From the NCBI GenBank assembly GCA_007693385.1, contig REDR01000034.1, forward strand, positions 1 to 43,915: a stretch of 43,915 nt of DNA, written 5' to 3'. This DNA comes from Anaerolineaceae bacterium (GTDB lineage: Bacteria; Chloroflexota; Anaerolineae; Aggregatilineales; Phototrophicaceae). The position numbers were made by a program, and so were the translations under genes. This document shows, piece by piece, positions 24,317 to 32,547 of this stretch. The first letter of the stretch is position 1. Each line of letters starts with the position of its first letter. The notes under the pieces were generated by a model. It was not told the origin of the DNA and did no database searches. It worked only from the letters and a program-made list of their open reading frames with translations.

Positions 24317-26019
24317 AGCAACTGACTCTCATCATCGCCATCTTGTTATTGTGGTCGTCGGTCAGCGCCGACTCACTCCGCGCTCAGATAGCGGACGACC
24401 CGACGCCGACGCCGGAAATCGACTTCGACCCTGACGCCGAATCGGAGCTAGAATTAGAACTTGAACCAGAGCCAGAACCGGAGACAGAGGTCGAAACGTC
24501 CGCACCGGTACAGGCCACGCCCACCGATTTACCCGATGTCGCGGACTTCATCATCAATTGGGATGATGATGTGCTGTATCCGGCCGGGCTATTCTTCAGC
24601 CTGTCGATCAATGCGCCACTCGATGAGGTGGCGAACATCACATTGACGCTGAACATCGAAGGCGAAACCGCGCCGCGCAATATCGGCTTTGCCGCCATCC
24701 GCGAGGCCGTCACCGATGATGTGCCCGCCACGCGCATCGCGCTGACGTGGGCGACTCCGCCGGATAATCCGCCGCCTTTTCAGGCGTTGATTGACTATGT
24801 GTGGCGCGTCACATTGAGCGACGGCAGGCAGGGCGAAGTGCCCGGCACGTTGTCGTTCAAAGAGGCGGGGCGGGCGTGGGTGATCGACGCAGACGACGAA
24901 GGGCGCGTCAATTTGATTTACGCTGAGGGCACATCCGACGCTTTGCGCTCCCGCGTGGATGCGCTGTATGCGTTGCTGGCGGCGCGGCTTGAGGTCGAAC
25001 CGGCGCTATCATTGGCGCTGAATCCGGCGAACGCGCCGATTGACCCGTGCGAGCGCGTTGACCAGATCATCGGGGCGCGTACCGGCCAGCGTGTCGCCTG
25101 TGACGACGACGCGCAAATCGGGCGGGTGATGATGGCACGGCTGGGCTATGACATCATCGACGCGCCGACCAACGCACAGGCCATCAGCCAGACGATTGAC
25201 GCGGTGGCCTCTGCTTTCCACGCGCCGCGATGGGACGGGGGAGCGCTCCCCGATTGGTTCACGCGGGGACTGTTCGCGCTGTATCGTGCGTCGGATCGCT
25301 TCACGGATTTACAGCGCGTCCGCGTCGCGGAGCGCACCGCCACGCAATACGACATGGACGCGATGCAGACCGCCATCGACGCGATAACGGACGGCGGGCT
25401 GTGGACATCACAGGCGATCATGATGACGCTGTTTGTAGCCGACGCTTACGGGCTGGATGCGCTGTACGCACTGGCCGATGAGCCGTTCCTGCCGGATGAG
25501 CCATTTGAGGCGCGTTATGCGCGGTTGACCGGCGATGCGCTCTCGCGTCTGATACCGGCTATGAATAACTGGCTGTATCTCGGGCGGGTGCTGGATGTGG
25601 TGCGCTTCGACCCGTACCAGACCGAGCCGACCCCGACGCCGACCATCACATTGACGGCCACCGCTTTTCCGGCGACGGCTACCTTCACGCCGACCCACAC
25701 GCCGACGGCGACGGCTACATTCACCGCCACGCCGTCGCCCACTGTCACCGGTACGCTGAGCGCGACGCCGTTACCCTCATCGACGCCGACCAATACACCG
25801 TTACCGCCACCGCCGACGATCACGCCGCTACCGCCGGATTTCCAGTTTCCCACCGTCCCGCCACCCGCACAGCCGGAAATCACGGTGACGCCGACCATCG
25901 CCACGCCGCCGCCCGCCACTGATGACATCAGCGCGGAGGATTGGGCATTGCTGGTATTGACGGCGCTGGTTATCCTGTCGGCAGGTGCGGGCATCATGAT
26001 GATGTTGCGGCGACGCTAG
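24313..26019 (+). CDS. Surface protein with pseudo-metallopeptidase domain and Thr/Pro stalk
   Basis: A 568-aa exported protein. In order: signal peptide (about 1-20); an acidic Glu/Pro repeat (SELELELEPEPEPETEVE); a beta-rich domain (about 75-195); a helical domain (about 205-430) that resembles MA-clan (gluzincin) peptidase-MA-like domains; a Thr/Pro-rich stalk (about 435-540); and a C-terminal membrane helix ending in RRR. In active relatives a HExxH helix precedes a W-L-x-E-G-L motif. Here the matching positions read SQTID (292-296) and WFTRGL (315-320), so both His, the catalytic Glu and the third ligand appear lost. GTG 24313 overlaps the CPBP stop. Probable role: a non-catalytic surface binding protein. 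Family assignment rests on motif context and is moderate. Confidence 0.72.
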   Translation: MKQLTLIIAILLLWSSVSADSLRAQIADDPTPTPEIDFDPDAESELELELEPEPEPETEVETSAPVQATPTDLPDVADFIINWDDDVLYPAGLFFSLSINAPLDEVANITLTLNIEGETAPRNIGFAAIREAVTDDVPATRIALTWATPPDNPPPFQALIDYVWRVTLSDGRQGEVPGTLSFKEAGRAWVIDADDEGRVNLIYAEGTSDALRSRVDALYALLAARLEVEPALSLALNPANAPIDPCERVDQIIGARTGQRVACDDDAQIGRVMMARLGYDIIDAPTNAQAISQTIDAVASAFHAPRWDGGALPDWFTRGLFALYRASDRFTDLQRVRVAERTATQYDMDAMQTAIDAITDGGLWTSQAIMMTLFVADAYGLDALYALADEPFLPDEPFEARYARLTGDALSRLIPAMNNWLYLGRVLDVVRFDPYQTEPTPTPTITLTATAFPATATFTPTHTPTATATFTATPSPTVTGTLSATPLPSSTPTNTPLPPPPTITPLPPDFQFPTVPPPAQPEITVTPTIATPPPATDDISAEDWALLVLTALVILSAGAGIMMMLRRR

Positions 26020-26054
26020 ACCGTGCCCGATAACATCGCAAAGAGAAAGAAGAC

Positions 26055-27341
26055 ATGACAGAACAAATCGTCAGCAATCCGGCGTCAACCGTTGACGCCG
26101 ATACCCTGCGGCGGGGCGCTCTCAAGCGTACCGCCGTTTATTATGCGGCTTTCATCGGCGTCGGCATGTCGGCGGCGTCGCTGGGGCCGACATTGCCCGG
26201 CCTTGCCGGACAGACCGCCAGTTCATTAGGCGCGATCAGTGCATTGTTCGCGCTCCGCGCCATCGGGCGCTTGATCGGTACCGCCTTCGCGGGGCAGGCT
26301 TATGACCGCTTCGCCGGTCATCCGTTGATCGCCGCTTCCGTCGTCGGCATCACCACCGCCGCCTTTTTAACGTCGCTCATCCCGATGTTGTGGCTGATGA
26401 TCGCGGTGTTTTTCATGTGGGGCTTCGCGGAAGGCTTCATGGATGTCGGGCTGAATACCCTGCTGATCTGGACACACCGCGAGAAATCGCCGCCGTTCAT
26501 CAACGGCCTGCATCTGTGTTTCGGCATCGGCGCGTTTCTCATCCCCATCATCATCGCGCAGATCATCACCATCACCGGCGCGAGCCATGTCACGCCGTTC
26601 CTAGCGCCGTTCATCACCGGCGGAATCACCGTGCCCTCCGCCGACGTGGTGTGGGTGTATCGCTTTCTCGCGCTGATCTTCGTGCCGGTGGCGCTGATAC
26701 TCATCACCATGCCCAGCCCGCGCTCGCACGTCAGCGACCCGCAGGCCGACGACGAACCCGCCGTCGCTGATGCGCCGGTCTCACGCGGGTTGTTGTTGCT
26801 CTTCGCGGTGATCTTCCTGCTGTATGTCGGCGCGGAGGCCAGCTTTAGCGGCTGGATTTATACCTATGCGCTACGCTTGAATCTGGCGACGCCGGAGAGC
26901 GCCGCTTATCTGGTGTCGCTGTTCTGGTTGATGGTGATGCTGGGGCGTGTGGTGGCGATGGGGATTGCCGCGTATGTGTTGCCGCGCACTATTCTGATCG
27001 TCTCACTTTTGATCGGCATAGCGGGCACGGTCTTGATGATCCTGATGCCGCATCTGCTGTGGGCGGGTACGATCTTAATCGGAATCGGCCTCTCGACCAT
27101 CTTCCCGACCACGCTCGCCTTTGCCAGCCGAAACATCCGCCTGACCGGAAAGATCACCAGCTATTTTTATCTGGGCGCGGGCACCGGCGTGATGATTATG
27201 CCGTGGCTCATCGGCCAGTTAATCCAGCCATTCGGCGCGGCGGTCTTGTTGTGGTTCGTGCTGGGCGCGTTGTTGCTGAAGCTGGGCATCCTGTGGCTGA
27301 TCTTGCGGGCGCTGAGTCAATCGCCGTCATCATCGCGCTGA
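26055..27341 (+). CDS. MFS transporter
   Basis: A 428-aa major facilitator with twelve hydrophobic segments in two halves. The loop between helices 2 and 3 is GQAYDRFAGHP, a form of MFS motif A (G-x-x-x-D-R-x-G). The central loop after helix 6 is charged (HVSDPQADDEPAVADA). The layout, with MWGFAEGFMDVGLNTLLIWT and FINGLHLCFGIGAFLIP, resembles the FucP/sugar or Bsc6-like groups of MFS importers, but the substrate is unknown. The ribosome binding site is weak (AGAAAGAAGA). Its 3' end overlaps the convergent DUF6062-type gene by 25 bases. Confidence 0.88.
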   Translation: MTEQIVSNPASTVDADTLRRGALKRTAVYYAAFIGVGMSAASLGPTLPGLAGQTASSLGAISALFALRAIGRLIGTAFAGQAYDRFAGHPLIAASVVGITTAAFLTSLIPMLWLMIAVFFMWGFAEGFMDVGLNTLLIWTHREKSPPFINGLHLCFGIGAFLIPIIIAQIITITGASHVTPFLAPFITGGITVPSADVVWVYRFLALIFVPVALILITMPSPRSHVSDPQADDEPAVADAPVSRGLLLLFAVIFLLYVGAEASFSGWIYTYALRLNLATPESAAYLVSLFWLMVMLGRVVAMGIAAYVLPRTILIVSLLIGIAGTVLMILMPHLLWAGTILIGIGLSTIFPTTLAFASRNIRLTGKITSYFYLGAGTGVMIMPWLIGQLIQPFGAAVLLWFVLGALLLKLGILWLILRALSQSPSSSR

Positions 27342-28048
27342 CGGTCAACGCCGAACACGCCGGATAGCCCGCCCAGACTGGCGATTGTGCGTAGCCAGCT
27401 ATCGCCCTCTTCGCCGAAATTCTCGTTCACGTACACATCGCTTTTACGCATGAATTCGTTCAATTCAGCGTATAAGCGATGCCAGATGTCGCGCTGAATC
27501 GTCACCAGTTCGGTATGCGTGGCGGCGGACGGCGCGGCGTTGAGCGCTCCCCTGAAGTGCGTCAGGCACAGGCCGTCAGATGCGCGGTAAGCTGTGTTCA
27601 TGCGCTCGTCTTTGATGTATTTGCACAGCGTCTTGAGGTAACGCGCTTCGTTGGCGCTCTGTAACGCGCAGACCGGACACGGCTTTTTCTGGCGGAGCGC
27701 ATCAGCCAGCGCGGAACGGTTGCCGTCGCCATTCAGCAAGCGCGAGAACAACGTGCGCTGGCCGTCGTCGGTCACGGAGTCCAGCGTGTTGATGATTTCA
27801 TCGAGTGCCGCGCTGTATAGCTTCGCCACGCCGAGCGCGTTACGCGCACCGGATAGCCACCACGCATGATGATTGCACAGTCCACGACTACGCCGGAAAT
27901 CGGCCTGTGTGTCGAAGTCCATCACGTATTCGTGCATCAAACTCTTGAGTGAGCGTTCGCCGTCGCGCAATACCAGACGGCACACCGCGCAACCGGATGC
28001 CGGAAAACGCTCTACCAGATCATAATAGCCTGTTGGCTTCTCGGACAT
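27317..28048 (-). CDS. DUF6062-like protein with two CxxC...CxxH modules
   Basis: A 243-aa cytoplasmic protein resembling the uncharacterised DUF6062 family. It has two copies of a Cys/His module: C20-x2-C23 ... C58-x2-H61 and C124-x2-C127 ... C161-x2-H164, with 34 and 33 residues between the pairs. Each first pair sits in a CxVCRL/CPVCAL context and each second pair in RGLCNHH/DGLCLTH, so the protein is an internal duplication and probably binds two metal ions, most likely zinc. There is no membrane segment. It lies 15 bases downstream of the histidine kinase gene on the same strand, so the two are probably co-transcribed. Family function is unknown. Confidence 0.8.
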   Translation of the reverse strand: MSEKPTGYYDLVERFPASGCAVCRLVLRDGERSLKSLMHEYVMDFDTQADFRRSRGLCNHHAWWLSGARNALGVAKLYSAALDEIINTLDSVTDDGQRTLFSRLLNGDGNRSALADALRQKKPCPVCALQSANEARYLKTLCKYIKDERMNTAYRASDGLCLTHFRGALNAAPSAATHTELVTIQRDIWHRLYAELNEFMRKSDVYVNENFGEEGDSWLRTIASLGGLSGVFGVDRQRDDDGD

Positions 28049-28063
28049 TCATTCAGCCTATCG

Positions 28064-29737
28064 TTAGAACAACTTGGGCGGCGGCGGGCGGTTTTCATCG
28101 TCGGGCAGGCGAATATCGCGGCGCAGTTCTTCCGGCGGGTTGATCGGGATGCGGAAGCCGAAAACACTGCCCTCACCGACGCGACTCCGCAGGTATACGT
28201 CGCCGCCGTGCGCCTGTGCCACGCCTTTGACAATCGCCAGCCCCAGCCCGCTACCGGTTGATTTATCGCCCTGCACGCGGTAGAAGCGGTCAAATATCCG
28301 CGCCTGTGCGTTGACCGGAATGCCCGGCCCGTTATCGACGATTTCCACCACCAGCCAATCCTGCTCACAGAAAACGCGCACGGCGATGCTCTCGCCGGAG
28401 GGGGTGTACTTGGCGGCGTTCTCGATGTAGTTATGCACCGCCCGCTTGAACCAGCGCACATCGGCGTGAATTTGCGGGATGTCCGCGCCCAGTTCAAGCG
28501 ATAGCGTGATCGCTCTATCGACCAGACGATCCATGCTCTCGTGTTCGATCTCGTGCAGGACATCCAGCACGTTAAACTCATGGATGCGGAAGTTATAGCC
28601 GCTTTCGATGTGTTCCAGATGAAGCAGATCGTTGATGATGGTCTGCAAGCGTTCCAGCCCGCTCTTCGCCAGATCAAGCACTTCGTCAATCGCGCCATCG
28701 CGGGAGCGTATCAGCTTATCCAGCGTGATGAGCGAGCTATAACTGATGCTCAACGGGTTACGCATATCGTGGCCGGCCTCTTGCATGAAGCGGGCGCGGG
28801 CGAGTTCGGCTCTGCGGATGTGTGTCATATCCTGAAGCATAATCAGCCAACCGTCCTGTATCGCCAGATGCTCGAATTGGCTGTCGTTGACGATAGGGTT
28901 CACCAGCACAGCGATGACGCGCTCATCCTTCATCGTGGCCTGAAACGCCTTTTCTTCGCCTTTTTCACGGGAGGCGAGAGCGCGTAATAGCTGATTGCGG
29001 ATATGTTCGTTGATCGGCGCACCGCGCAACGGAATGCCGAGTAACTCGTCGCGCTCCGCGCCTAGCATCTGCTCGGCGGCGTAGTTGGTCATCACGATCT
29101 TACCGCCCTGATCGGTGGCGATGATGCCGTCGGCGGTGGCGTGCAAGATGGCCTCCATGCGCTGGCGTTGCTCCACGCTCCGCGCATACAGGCGGGCGTT
29201 TTCCAGCGCGATGCCGACAGTATCGGCCACCACGCGCAGGACTGAAACGCTGTCATCGTCGAAGCGACCCGGCTCGTTGCTCATCACGCTCAGCACGCCG
29301 ATGATGCGCCCGCGAGCGTGCATCGGCGCCATCGCAATCGAGCGAAAATGTTCTTCGCGGAAGCTGGGCATGGCGTAGTCTTCTTCGCCGGTCAGGTTGT
29401 TGTATACGACCACGTCATCGCGTCCCAGCACTTCGCCGGACATGCCCTCATCAATGGCGAGCCGCATCGGGTGCGAGGCGACGAAATCGTGTACCCAGCC
29501 GCGTTGAGCGCGTAGCACCAACTCGCCCGCCGCTTCGTCAATCAGGCTGATGCCACTCGCATCGGCGCTGACGATTTCCAGCGCGACATCGAGCGCGGTC
29601 TGTAGCGTCTTTTCCAGATCAAGCGACTGACCGACAACGCTGGTCACAACGTTGATAGCGGCCATCTGATGGGTGCGGCGTTTGATTTCCTGCAATAACC
29701 GCCTATTTTCTTCAGTTAGTACGTTTGTTGCGGTCAT
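28064..29737 (-). CDS. Soluble GAF-PAS sensor histidine kinase
   Basis: A 557-aa cytoplasmic sensor kinase without membrane helices. Domains: short N-terminal coiled coil (8-30), GAF (about 40-185), PAS (about 190-300, ILHATADGIIATDQGGKIVMTN), HisKA dimerisation domain (about 312-375) with phospho-acceptor His323 in EAGHDMRNPLS, and HATPase (about 425-540) with N box NYIENAAKY, G1 DNGPGIP, F box FDRFYR and G2 GSGLGLAIV. All kinase motifs are intact. The GAF domain may sense a small ligand or redox state. No receiver or output regulator is adjacent on the same strand; the co-directional neighbour is the DUF6062-type gene. The start is an ATG with weak upstream pairing. Confidence 0.93.
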   Translation of the reverse strand: MTATNVLTEENRRLLQEIKRRTHQMAAINVVTSVVGQSLDLEKTLQTALDVALEIVSADASGISLIDEAAGELVLRAQRGWVHDFVASHPMRLAIDEGMSGEVLGRDDVVVYNNLTGEEDYAMPSFREEHFRSIAMAPMHARGRIIGVLSVMSNEPGRFDDDSVSVLRVVADTVGIALENARLYARSVEQRQRMEAILHATADGIIATDQGGKIVMTNYAAEQMLGAERDELLGIPLRGAPINEHIRNQLLRALASREKGEEKAFQATMKDERVIAVLVNPIVNDSQFEHLAIQDGWLIMLQDMTHIRRAELARARFMQEAGHDMRNPLSISYSSLITLDKLIRSRDGAIDEVLDLAKSGLERLQTIINDLLHLEHIESGYNFRIHEFNVLDVLHEIEHESMDRLVDRAITLSLELGADIPQIHADVRWFKRAVHNYIENAAKYTPSGESIAVRVFCEQDWLVVEIVDNGPGIPVNAQARIFDRFYRVQGDKSTGSGLGLAIVKGVAQAHGGDVYLRSRVGEGSVFGFRIPINPPEELRRDIRLPDDENRPPPPKLF

Positions 29738-29871
29738 CGTTCTATTCCGGCGTATTCTCGGTCATTTGCGACGATTACATCAGACAGCAGGGCGTGTTCT
29801 ATATCTGCGCCGCGCCTGCTGACGACACCTATAATCTATCATGGCATGGCTGACTCCACCATAAACATCAC

Positions 29872-29887
29872 CTAATCTAATGATTAG
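29872..29887. promoter_or_regulatory. Palindrome in the divergent gap (possible operator)
   Basis: CTAATC-taat-GATTAG is a perfect 6-bp inverted repeat with a 4-base spacer, inside the 361-base gap between the divergent histidine kinase gene and the 30099 gene. The gap also carries the promoter and leader hairpin listed below; no gene is visible in it. Binding by a dimeric regulator is a guess from symmetry alone. Confidence 0.3.
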
Positions 29888-29993
29888 CGGCTCGTGTCGG
29901 CGTCGTCATCCGTGCGCTATTGACTGGCTGTTAAGTGTTCTGTCAAGCACTCATCAAAGATCGTGTCATAGGTCAATAGTATATTTGGGTGTG

Positions 29994-30021
29994 TTGCGTA
30001 CCTGCCATTTTATCATAGAAT
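29994..30021 (+). promoter_or_regulatory. Candidate sigma-70-type promoter for the 30099 gene
   Basis: TTGCGT (29994-29999) and TAGAAT (30016-30021) are separated by 16 bases. The -10 lies within the perfect palindrome TATCAT-AGA-ATGATA (30011-30025), which could place an operator on the promoter. Transcription would start near 30028, a few bases before the hairpin at 30033. Confidence 0.5.
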
Positions 30022-30032
30022 GATAGGTAAGA

Positions 30033-30067
30033 AGTCCGCCACACTGCGAAGTTACGCAGAGCGGACT
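30033..30067 (+). other. 5'-leader stem-loop
   Basis: AGTCCGC (30033-30039) pairs with GCGGACT (30061-30067), and inside it CTGCG (30044-30048) pairs with CGCAG (30055-30059) around a 6-base loop. No T tract follows. Since the predicted transcript begins at about 30028, the mRNA would start with this structure, as in leaders that shield messages from 5'-dependent decay. The ribosome binding site at 30084 stays free. Confidence 0.6.
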
Positions 30068-30098
30068 GATTGACCCTACATTTAGGAGGAAGTATTTA

Positions 30099-31553
30099 AT
30101 GAGTGCAAAAAGTATAAAGCATTTTATCTTGGGGCTGATGTTGCTGGCGGTGGCCGCCATGCCCTTGACGGTGGCCGCGCAGGACTGCCCCGACGGTGTG
30201 ACCGGCGACGACTGTGCGTTGTTGACGGCGGCCACACAGGGCGCGGCGGGCGCGGAATCGCTGGAATTTGATTTTGACATCGACATCGAGATCGGGCTGG
30301 GTTTCTTCGGCGTTAACATCAACGTTAACGGTGGCAACGGCATCCTGTTGATGGACGGCGCGGGCAACATCACCGCCGCCCAGTTTGATATGCCGCTTGT
30401 TGATCTGGATTTGATGTTCTTCGGTCAGGCAGGCGCGGCGTCGTTCGTGCTGGTTGACGATGTCGCGTACTTCGGCATGGGCGATAGCCTCGACGCGCTG
30501 ACATGGCGTGACCTACCGCTAGAGCAGGTCGATAATCCGGTCTTCACGTTCGATCAACTGTCGATCTACGGCGGGATCGGCGACGCCGCCCTGACCGAAC
30601 TCGCGCCGATGGCGTCGGCTGAGTGGACTGTCGCCCCGGCTAGTACCTCACGCGGCGACGCCGCCACCGAGTTCGCTAGCGTCGTGGAAAACATGAACCT
30701 CACCGAAGTCGCGCAGGACAGCGGCGCGGCTGATCTCATCGGCGGCCTGCTGGATGGCATGGACGGTATCGCCAACATCACCACTCAAATTTTCGTTGAT
30801 CCGGCTAGCGGCCAGTTCGTCGAACTCGCCAGCTTCATCAACGTGACGATGGGTGGCATGATGGGCGATATGGGCGATATGGGCGACGATGAAGCCGATC
30901 CGTTCGCGGATATGTTCGCTGATCTATTCGGCGATATGGGCGCGACCATCGAAACCAGCATCTACTTCACCGGCGTCAATACCGGCGTCAGCGTTTCCGC
31001 GCCGACCAGCGAAGAAGCGGTGACCGACATCCCATCGGGGATGCGTGATGCCGCCGCCAACGGCAACGTCGTCGCGTTCATGGCTGAATACTTCACCGAT
31101 TCGCTCGATGATGTGATGGCCGGTGGCGCGGATGATCTGTTCGGCGGTATGTTCGGCATGGATGACGACATGGGCGATATGTTCGGCGATTTCGGCTTCG
31201 GTGGTGATATGTACACCGGTCGTTGTTCGGATCGCGGCGAGATAGAGGCGGGCACGATTGACTTCGGTCAGTCGCTGACCGGCAACCTGACCGCCGGTCA
31301 AAATGACCTGTGGACGTTCGACGGTAGCGCCGGTCAGATGGTCACTATCGCGCAGGATAGCTCCGAGATTGACGCTTATCTGGAACTGCTCGGCCCGGAT
31401 GGGCAGGGTATCGCCTCTAATGATGATGGCGGCGTCGGCCTGAACGCGCTGATCGCCAACTTCGAGCTACCGGAAGATGGCACATACACCATCGTCGCCT
31501 GTAGCTTCTGGACGAGCGATGAGGGCGAATATCAGCTCACGCTGAGCGACTAG
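30099..31553 (+). CDS. Exported acidic protein with Met/Asp/Gly-rich repeats and a PPC domain
   Basis: A 484-aa secreted protein. Signal peptide about 1-27 (ILGLMLLAVAAMPLTVAAQ). Residues 28-300 form a beta-rich domain reminiscent of lipoprotein-carrier folds (LolA/LppX-like), but I cannot name it. Two low-complexity stretches interrupt it: MMGDMGDMGDDEADPFADMF near 255-275 and DDDMGDMFGDFGFGGDM near 352-368. The last 95 residues are a bacterial pre-peptidase C-terminal (PPC) domain (SLTGNLTAGQNDLWTFDGSA to the end), usual on secreted proteins. The whole protein is strongly acidic. AGGAGG at 30084-30089 is 9 bases from the ATG. Own promoter, 5' hairpin and strong terminator make it a monocistronic, probably abundant product. 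Confidence 0.85.
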   Translation: MSAKSIKHFILGLMLLAVAAMPLTVAAQDCPDGVTGDDCALLTAATQGAAGAESLEFDFDIDIEIGLGFFGVNINVNGGNGILLMDGAGNITAAQFDMPLVDLDLMFFGQAGAASFVLVDDVAYFGMGDSLDALTWRDLPLEQVDNPVFTFDQLSIYGGIGDAALTELAPMASAEWTVAPASTSRGDAATEFASVVENMNLTEVAQDSGAADLIGGLLDGMDGIANITTQIFVDPASGQFVELASFINVTMGGMMGDMGDMGDDEADPFADMFADLFGDMGATIETSIYFTGVNTGVSVSAPTSEEAVTDIPSGMRDAAANGNVVAFMAEYFTDSLDDVMAGGADDLFGGMFGMDDDMGDMFGDFGFGGDMYTGRCSDRGEIEAGTIDFGQSLTGNLTAGQNDLWTFDGSAGQMVTIAQDSSEIDAYLELLGPDGQGIASNDDGGVGLNALIANFELPEDGTYTIVACSFWTSDEGEYQLTLSD

Positions 31554-31578
31554 CGACCAGCCATAACACAGCAACGCG

Positions 31579-31616
31579 AAGCGGTTCGGGGGCGGATGTT
31601 CCCGAACCGCTTTTTT
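31579..31616 (+). terminator. Rho-independent terminator
   Basis: A perfect 12-bp stem (AAGCGGTTCGGG 31579-31590 with CCCGAACCGCTT 31601-31612), 10-base loop, and T tract 31611-31616. It ends the 30099 transcript. No U tract is formed on the opposite strand, so the convergent 31626 gene is not clearly served. Confidence 0.95.
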
Positions 31617-31625
31617 ATTTCCCCG

Positions 31626-32477
31626 CTATTTCTTCGTCTCGCGCATCAACGCGGCGGCTAACTGCGCCGCCACCAGTTCCAGCATCAAGATGTTTTCCTG
31701 CGTGATACTGCCCGGCACATCGCGGCACGCGGCGATCACGCCGTATTGCTTGCCCGCGAAGCCCACCGGCACGCACGACACCGCGCCGAGTCTGCCGCGT
31801 GCCACAAGCGGATGATTCGGCTTGTCCTCCGGCGCGGCGATGCGGCTTTGCCCGTTTTGCGCCACCCAGCCCATCAGGTCTTCGGCGTTGGCGCGTTTGG
31901 GCGCGATGGACAAAATCGTATTCGGCCCGTTGTGGGCACGCAGGTATAAATCAAGCGGGTTGGCCGATTCGATGTGATAGTAGGCGACGTAATCATAGCC
32001 CATCTCGTGCACCGATTTGACCGCCGCTTCTTGCTTGCCGATTAAGCCGACAGCTTGCTTCATCAACTGGTTGATGGAGCGCACCGCCGGTAGACTGTCG
32101 GAGCGCAAAGTCTCCATGCGACGATCCGCGATCAGGCGCTCGATGCGGCGCACCAGATCATCGTCCTTGAATGGTTCGGTGGTCATCTCGTCCGCCTGTC
32201 CGGGCAAGCCGAAGTCGGCTTCTTCATCGACCAGCACGATCAACAGGCGCGGGTATTTCTGCCGCACATAGACCACAAATTCATAAATCGACGCGCTGAG
32301 GTTGTTGTCCACCGCCAGCACATCAACATGGCTATCTTTGTCCGCCAGTAACGCCAGCGCCTTTTTGGGCGACGCGACGACGGCGACGTTCATATTCTTT
32401 CGTTTGGATAAATTCTGATGATACCGCGCCGCATGTTCGGAGCGCACCACCACCAGCAGATCAACGATAGGGGCCAT
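31626..32477 (-). CDS. Degenerate receiver - GAF domain protein
   Basis: A 283-aa cytoplasmic protein. Residues 5-118 have the alternating pattern of a response-regulator receiver: VDLLVVVRSEH, VDVLAVDNNLS with Asp57 at the phospho-acceptor site, and LLIVLVDEE. However, the acidic pocket is replaced by Arg12-Ser13, and the Lys-Pro-Phe motif reads Glu101-Pro-Phe. Residues about 145-278 are a GAF domain (VGLIGKQEAAVKSVHEMGYDYV, then CVPVGFAGKQYGVIAACRD). There is no output domain. The open frame extends to 32660, but that part runs towards the upstream peptidase gene; ATG 32477 with GGAAAG upstream is preferred. It lies 70 bases after the peptidase gene. Probably a signalling adaptor or ligand sensor. 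Confidence 0.75.
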   Translation of the reverse strand: MAPIVDLLVVVRSEHAARYHQNLSKRKNMNVAVVASPKKALALLADKDSHVDVLAVDNNLSASIYEFVVYVRQKYPRLLIVLVDEEADFGLPGQADEMTTEPFKDDDLVRRIERLIADRRMETLRSDSLPAVRSINQLMKQAVGLIGKQEAAVKSVHEMGYDYVAYYHIESANPLDLYLRAHNGPNTILSIAPKRANAEDLMGWVAQNGQSRIAAPEDKPNHPLVARGRLGAVSCVPVGFAGKQYGVIAACRDVPGSITQENILMLELVAAQLAAALMRETKK

Positions 32478-32547
32478 AACGCACTTTCCATTTTTTGATG
32501 TTGTGCCAATCACAAAAATCTTACCGAGTCGTGGCGGGCGGCGCAAG

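Noticed and set aside
25620-25920. Repetitive ACGCCGAC-like DNA that might look like a small repeat array
   Set aside because: It is coding sequence for the Thr/Pro-rich stalk of the 24313 protein. There are no regular spacers, so it is not CRISPR or an intergenic repeat.
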